The notes beneath the pieces are model-generated. The model made no database searches. It had not been told where the DNA came from and saw only the letters and a program-made list of their open reading frames with translations. Position numbers and translations under genes: made by a program. Positions 62,274 to 64,000 of a stretch of 64,000 bases of DNA are shown here, one piece after another; the stretch's first letter is position 1, and each line of letters opens with the position of its first letter. Source of the DNA: Thiobacillus sp. (GTDB taxonomy: Bacteria > Pseudomonadota > Gammaproteobacteria > Burkholderiales > Thiobacillaceae); NCBI GenBank assembly GCA_024235835.1, contig JACKLQ010000002.1, positions 1,111,501 through 1,175,500 on the forward strand, written 5' to 3'.

Positions 62274-62287
62274 GTAATTGATTACTA
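62274..62287. promoter_or_regulatory. Palindromic TetR operator
   Basis: AGTAAT-TG-ATTACT is a perfect 6-bp inverted repeat around 2 bases, 19 bp before the TetR start codon. An AT-rich TATATA segment and a TTGACG box (minus strand, 62310-62315) lie just upstream. It is the most probable site of TetR autoregulation. Confidence 0.72.
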
Positions 62288-62309
62288 GCTTATATATTGC
62301 AAAGCTCAC

Positions 62310-63060
62310 GTCAAGGCTTTGCTGGGCTTACGCACCACCATTGTTTCGATGTGATGCCGTTTCCGCTTGGATGAGAGCAAAGGCTGCCGTGAATTCGTTC
62401 CCTGCCGCTGAAACATCTCTGCTTTGATTGACCGGATTGAGGCGGGAGTGTGAGTTCACTGGGATGGGAAAGCTGCCGTTCCCCCAGGTGCAAGGTTGAA
62501 CGGCAGATAACCGAGCCACTGCTGCCCCACAGGCGGTGGCACCTCAATGACCGGATTGGCCGACCTGCCGTCTGCCCTTCACAGCGCTGTATGACTGTTC
62601 CATCCCACTAACCTGCCGCTGGCCCCCTGCACGGCGAACGATAAAAACAAGCGCCTGCTGTCAGCCATGCAGCTGCCCGATGCTCGGGTTCCACGGACAA
62701 ATTCATGGGCGCATGGCGCCATATCCCGATCCCAGTGCCAGAAGTCCGGTTGCTGCAACCCTTTGCGCAGCTGGCCTTTTACCATTCCCATTGCATGGCC
62801 TCCCCTTGCCCATTAATCCCTTGCCCCTGCCCGGCCACGAGGGCAGGCCCTTTGGGTAGGGCCCTTCCCCTTGTCGTTTGGCGGCCTTTGCAGGCCCTTT
62901 CGCTGTTAGCCGAGTGAGCTTCCACGTCGAGACCGAGGCATGGCCGCGGATCAGCACAGTCCCACCGTTTCGTCGCGGCAATAAGCGACAAATCGATTTC
63001 CCTTTTCGGGGCGACGGACTGACCCCCTGTCTCTAGTCTTCACTCCCGCTGACACCTCCT
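62310..63060. other. Gene-free stretch before the transglycosylase gene
   Basis: About 750 bp with no frame that resembles a protein family. Words like ACGGCAG and AACGGCAGA recur, as in the gene-free stretch at 24.4-25.1 kb. It separates the efflux operon from the conjugation genes and may be a recombined junction. I found no tRNA-like end and no integrase. Confidence 0.45.
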
Positions 63061-63068
63061 CCTTCGCG

Positions 63069-63090
63069 CCCCCTTCGGGGGGTTCTTTTT
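63069..63090 (+). terminator. Rho-independent terminator before the conjugation genes
   Basis: CCCCC-TTCG-GGGGG followed by TTCTTTTT is a classic UUCG-loop terminator on the plus strand. It ends transcription coming from the left 46 bp before the transglycosylase gene, or acts as a leader attenuator. Confidence 0.8.
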
Positions 63091-63135
63091 GCCGGCGGCA
63101 AGGAAGACCCGAGTGCAAATACCGCTTTTCACAAT

Positions 63136-63591
63136 ATGGACCCCTTCGTCCGCATGGCTGCGGTCATGACCCTGGCCCTGTCGACCGGGGCGTCTGCCTG
63201 CTGGGACGAGGCCGCCCGGGCTCATGGGGTGGACCCGTGGCTGCTCTATGGCATCGCCTCGGTGGAGTCGGGGCTGGATCCCCACGCCCTGAACCTGGGC
63301 CATCTTCAGCGCACGGGCTCCTACGACATCGGGCTCATGCAGATCAACTCGCGCAACCTGCCGGCCCTGGCGGAACTGGGGGTCGCGCCCGAGTATCTGT
63401 GGGACCCCTGCACCAGCGTGCAGGTGGGCGCGCGCATCCTGCGCGAGAAGCTCGACCGCTACGGTGATACCTGGGAAGCCGTGGGCGCCTATAACGCCGC
63501 ATGCACCCGGCTGAAGGGGCCGGCCTGCCGAAAGGCCCGCATGGATTACGCCTGGAAGGTATACCAGGCCATCGGAAGGGCGCTGCGGTGA
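63136..63591 (+). CDS. VirB1/IagB-like lytic transglycosylase of the conjugation system
   Basis: A 151-residue protein with signal MAAVMTLALSTGASA. The SLT domain has the catalytic Glu in GIASVESGLDPHALN, and SYDIGLMQINSRNLP, PEYLWDPCTSVQVGARIL and AVGAYNAACTRLKG. It opens the peptidoglycan for a secretion channel. ICE-type conjugation gene sets of the PFGI-1 class carry such a gene near an OmpA-like gene. Its last codons overlap the next gene. Confidence 0.87.
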   Translation: MDPFVRMAAVMTLALSTGASACWDEAARAHGVDPWLLYGIASVESGLDPHALNLGHLQRTGSYDIGLMQINSRNLPALAELGVAPEYLWDPCTSVQVGARILREKLDRYGDTWEAVGAYNAACTRLKGPACRKARMDYAWKVYQAIGRALR

Positions 63592-64000
63592 GAGCCGAAC
63601 TGGTCTGCTGCGCCCTACTCACCGGATGCACCGTGCAGCCGGCGGAACCGGTGGCCAGCCTGTCGGCCGTGCCCGCTCGCGAGCCCCTGGGCATCGCACA
63701 GGCCGGCCACGGCCGGGAGGCGGTGTTCATGTTGTGCGCCGATTGCCCGGCGCCTACCCGCAAGGTCCTGGCGACCGTGCCGCCGCCCATCCGGATCGCC
63801 GAGGTCCCCAAGCCGAAGCTGGTGCCACCCCCGCGGGAGGAACGTATCACCCGCGCGGTCCACTTCCCCTTCGCCTCGTCACGGCTGACCGTCGGGGCGC
63901 GGCAGGCCCTCGACAGCCTGCGTCCCCTGCTCATTGAGGCCAAATCCATCGCCCTGACCGGCCACACCGACCGGGTGGGGAATCCTGCCTTCAACCATCG
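63588..64000 (+). CDS. OmpA-domain lipoprotein of the conjugation system, 3' end outside the window
   Basis: The GTG start overlaps the preceding stop (GTGA). A lipobox LLTGC appears near residue 14. The C-terminal part begins an OmpA-like domain: FPFASSRLTVGARQALDSLR and ALTGHTDRVGNPAFN. The gene runs off the right edge. It suggests the conjugation module continues to the right. Confidence 0.75.
   Translation, partial: MRAELVCCALLTGCTVQPAEPVASLSAVPAREPLGIAQAGHGREAVFMLCADCPAPTRKVLATVPPPIRIAEVPKPKLVPPPREERITRAVHFPFASSRLTVGARQALDSLRPLLIEAKSIALTGHTDRVGNPAFNH

Overview
The window looks like the chromosome of a chemolithotrophic, motile, respiring betaproteobacterium of the Thiobacillus / Sulfuricella / Sulfuritalea type. 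This rests on protein family content and gene order, not on a database search. It falls into a conserved core (1 to about 19.1 kb) and a long accessory region that starts right after a tRNA-Arg gene and runs off the right edge.

Core: a partial sigma54-type flagellar response regulator followed by fliE-fliF-fliG-fliH-fliI (plus strand); a minus-strand cbb3 oxidase block ccoN-O-Q-P and ccoG-ccoH with a small DUF3149 protein, preceded by ccoI and ccoS and a good FNR box; rsmA-pdxA; a Bax-inhibitor-1 membrane protein; lysC; tRNA-Ser(GCU) and tRNA-Arg(ACG).

Accessory region (19.1 to >64 kb): conjugation genes lie at both ends, namely a DUF4400 membrane protein, TraD coupling protein and MobH relaxase at 19.3-24.4 kb, and a VirB1-like transglycosylase and an OmpA-type lipoprotein from 63.1 kb. 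The simplest reading is an integrative conjugative element (ICE) inserted at tRNA-Arg, with about 39 kb of cargo between two conjugation modules. No integrase is visible in the window and several genes are broken, so its present mobility is unknown.

The cargo has four blocks. (1) 27.8-38.4 kb: soxYZ, a PAS-AAA-Fis sigma54 activator and a CZB protein, then an operon for a rhodanese, a DUF302 protein, a Met-Asn-Pro repeat protein, flavocytochrome c FccAB and NapAB-like proteins. Both transcription units start with a strong -24/-12 promoter, and both have paired GTCATGAC octamers 110-140 bp upstream. This is the best candidate for an undescribed system: a sigma54-controlled periplasmic sulfur oxidation module that may pass electrons from FccAB to NapAB. 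(2) 38.4-45.5 kb: an HDOD-REC-GGDEF protein with a STAS protein, mobile-element debris, DUF488, a NarK-like transporter with a cysteine-less DsrC-like protein, a divergent LysR regulator and a frameshifted marR. (3) 45.5-53.3 kb: a molybdopterin oxidoreductase, a TauD-like dioxygenase and a small exported protein behind another -24/-12 promoter and a second PAS-sigma54 activator; then a glutamine amidotransferase and a SPASM radical SAM enzyme coupled to a 50-residue peptide. (4) 53.5-62.3 kb: a minus-strand efflux operon (TetR, adaptor, permease, ATPase, outer membrane channel) with an LpxR-like protein, a TetR-like protein lacking its DNA-binding domain, and a cytochrome c' gene cut by an amber codon.
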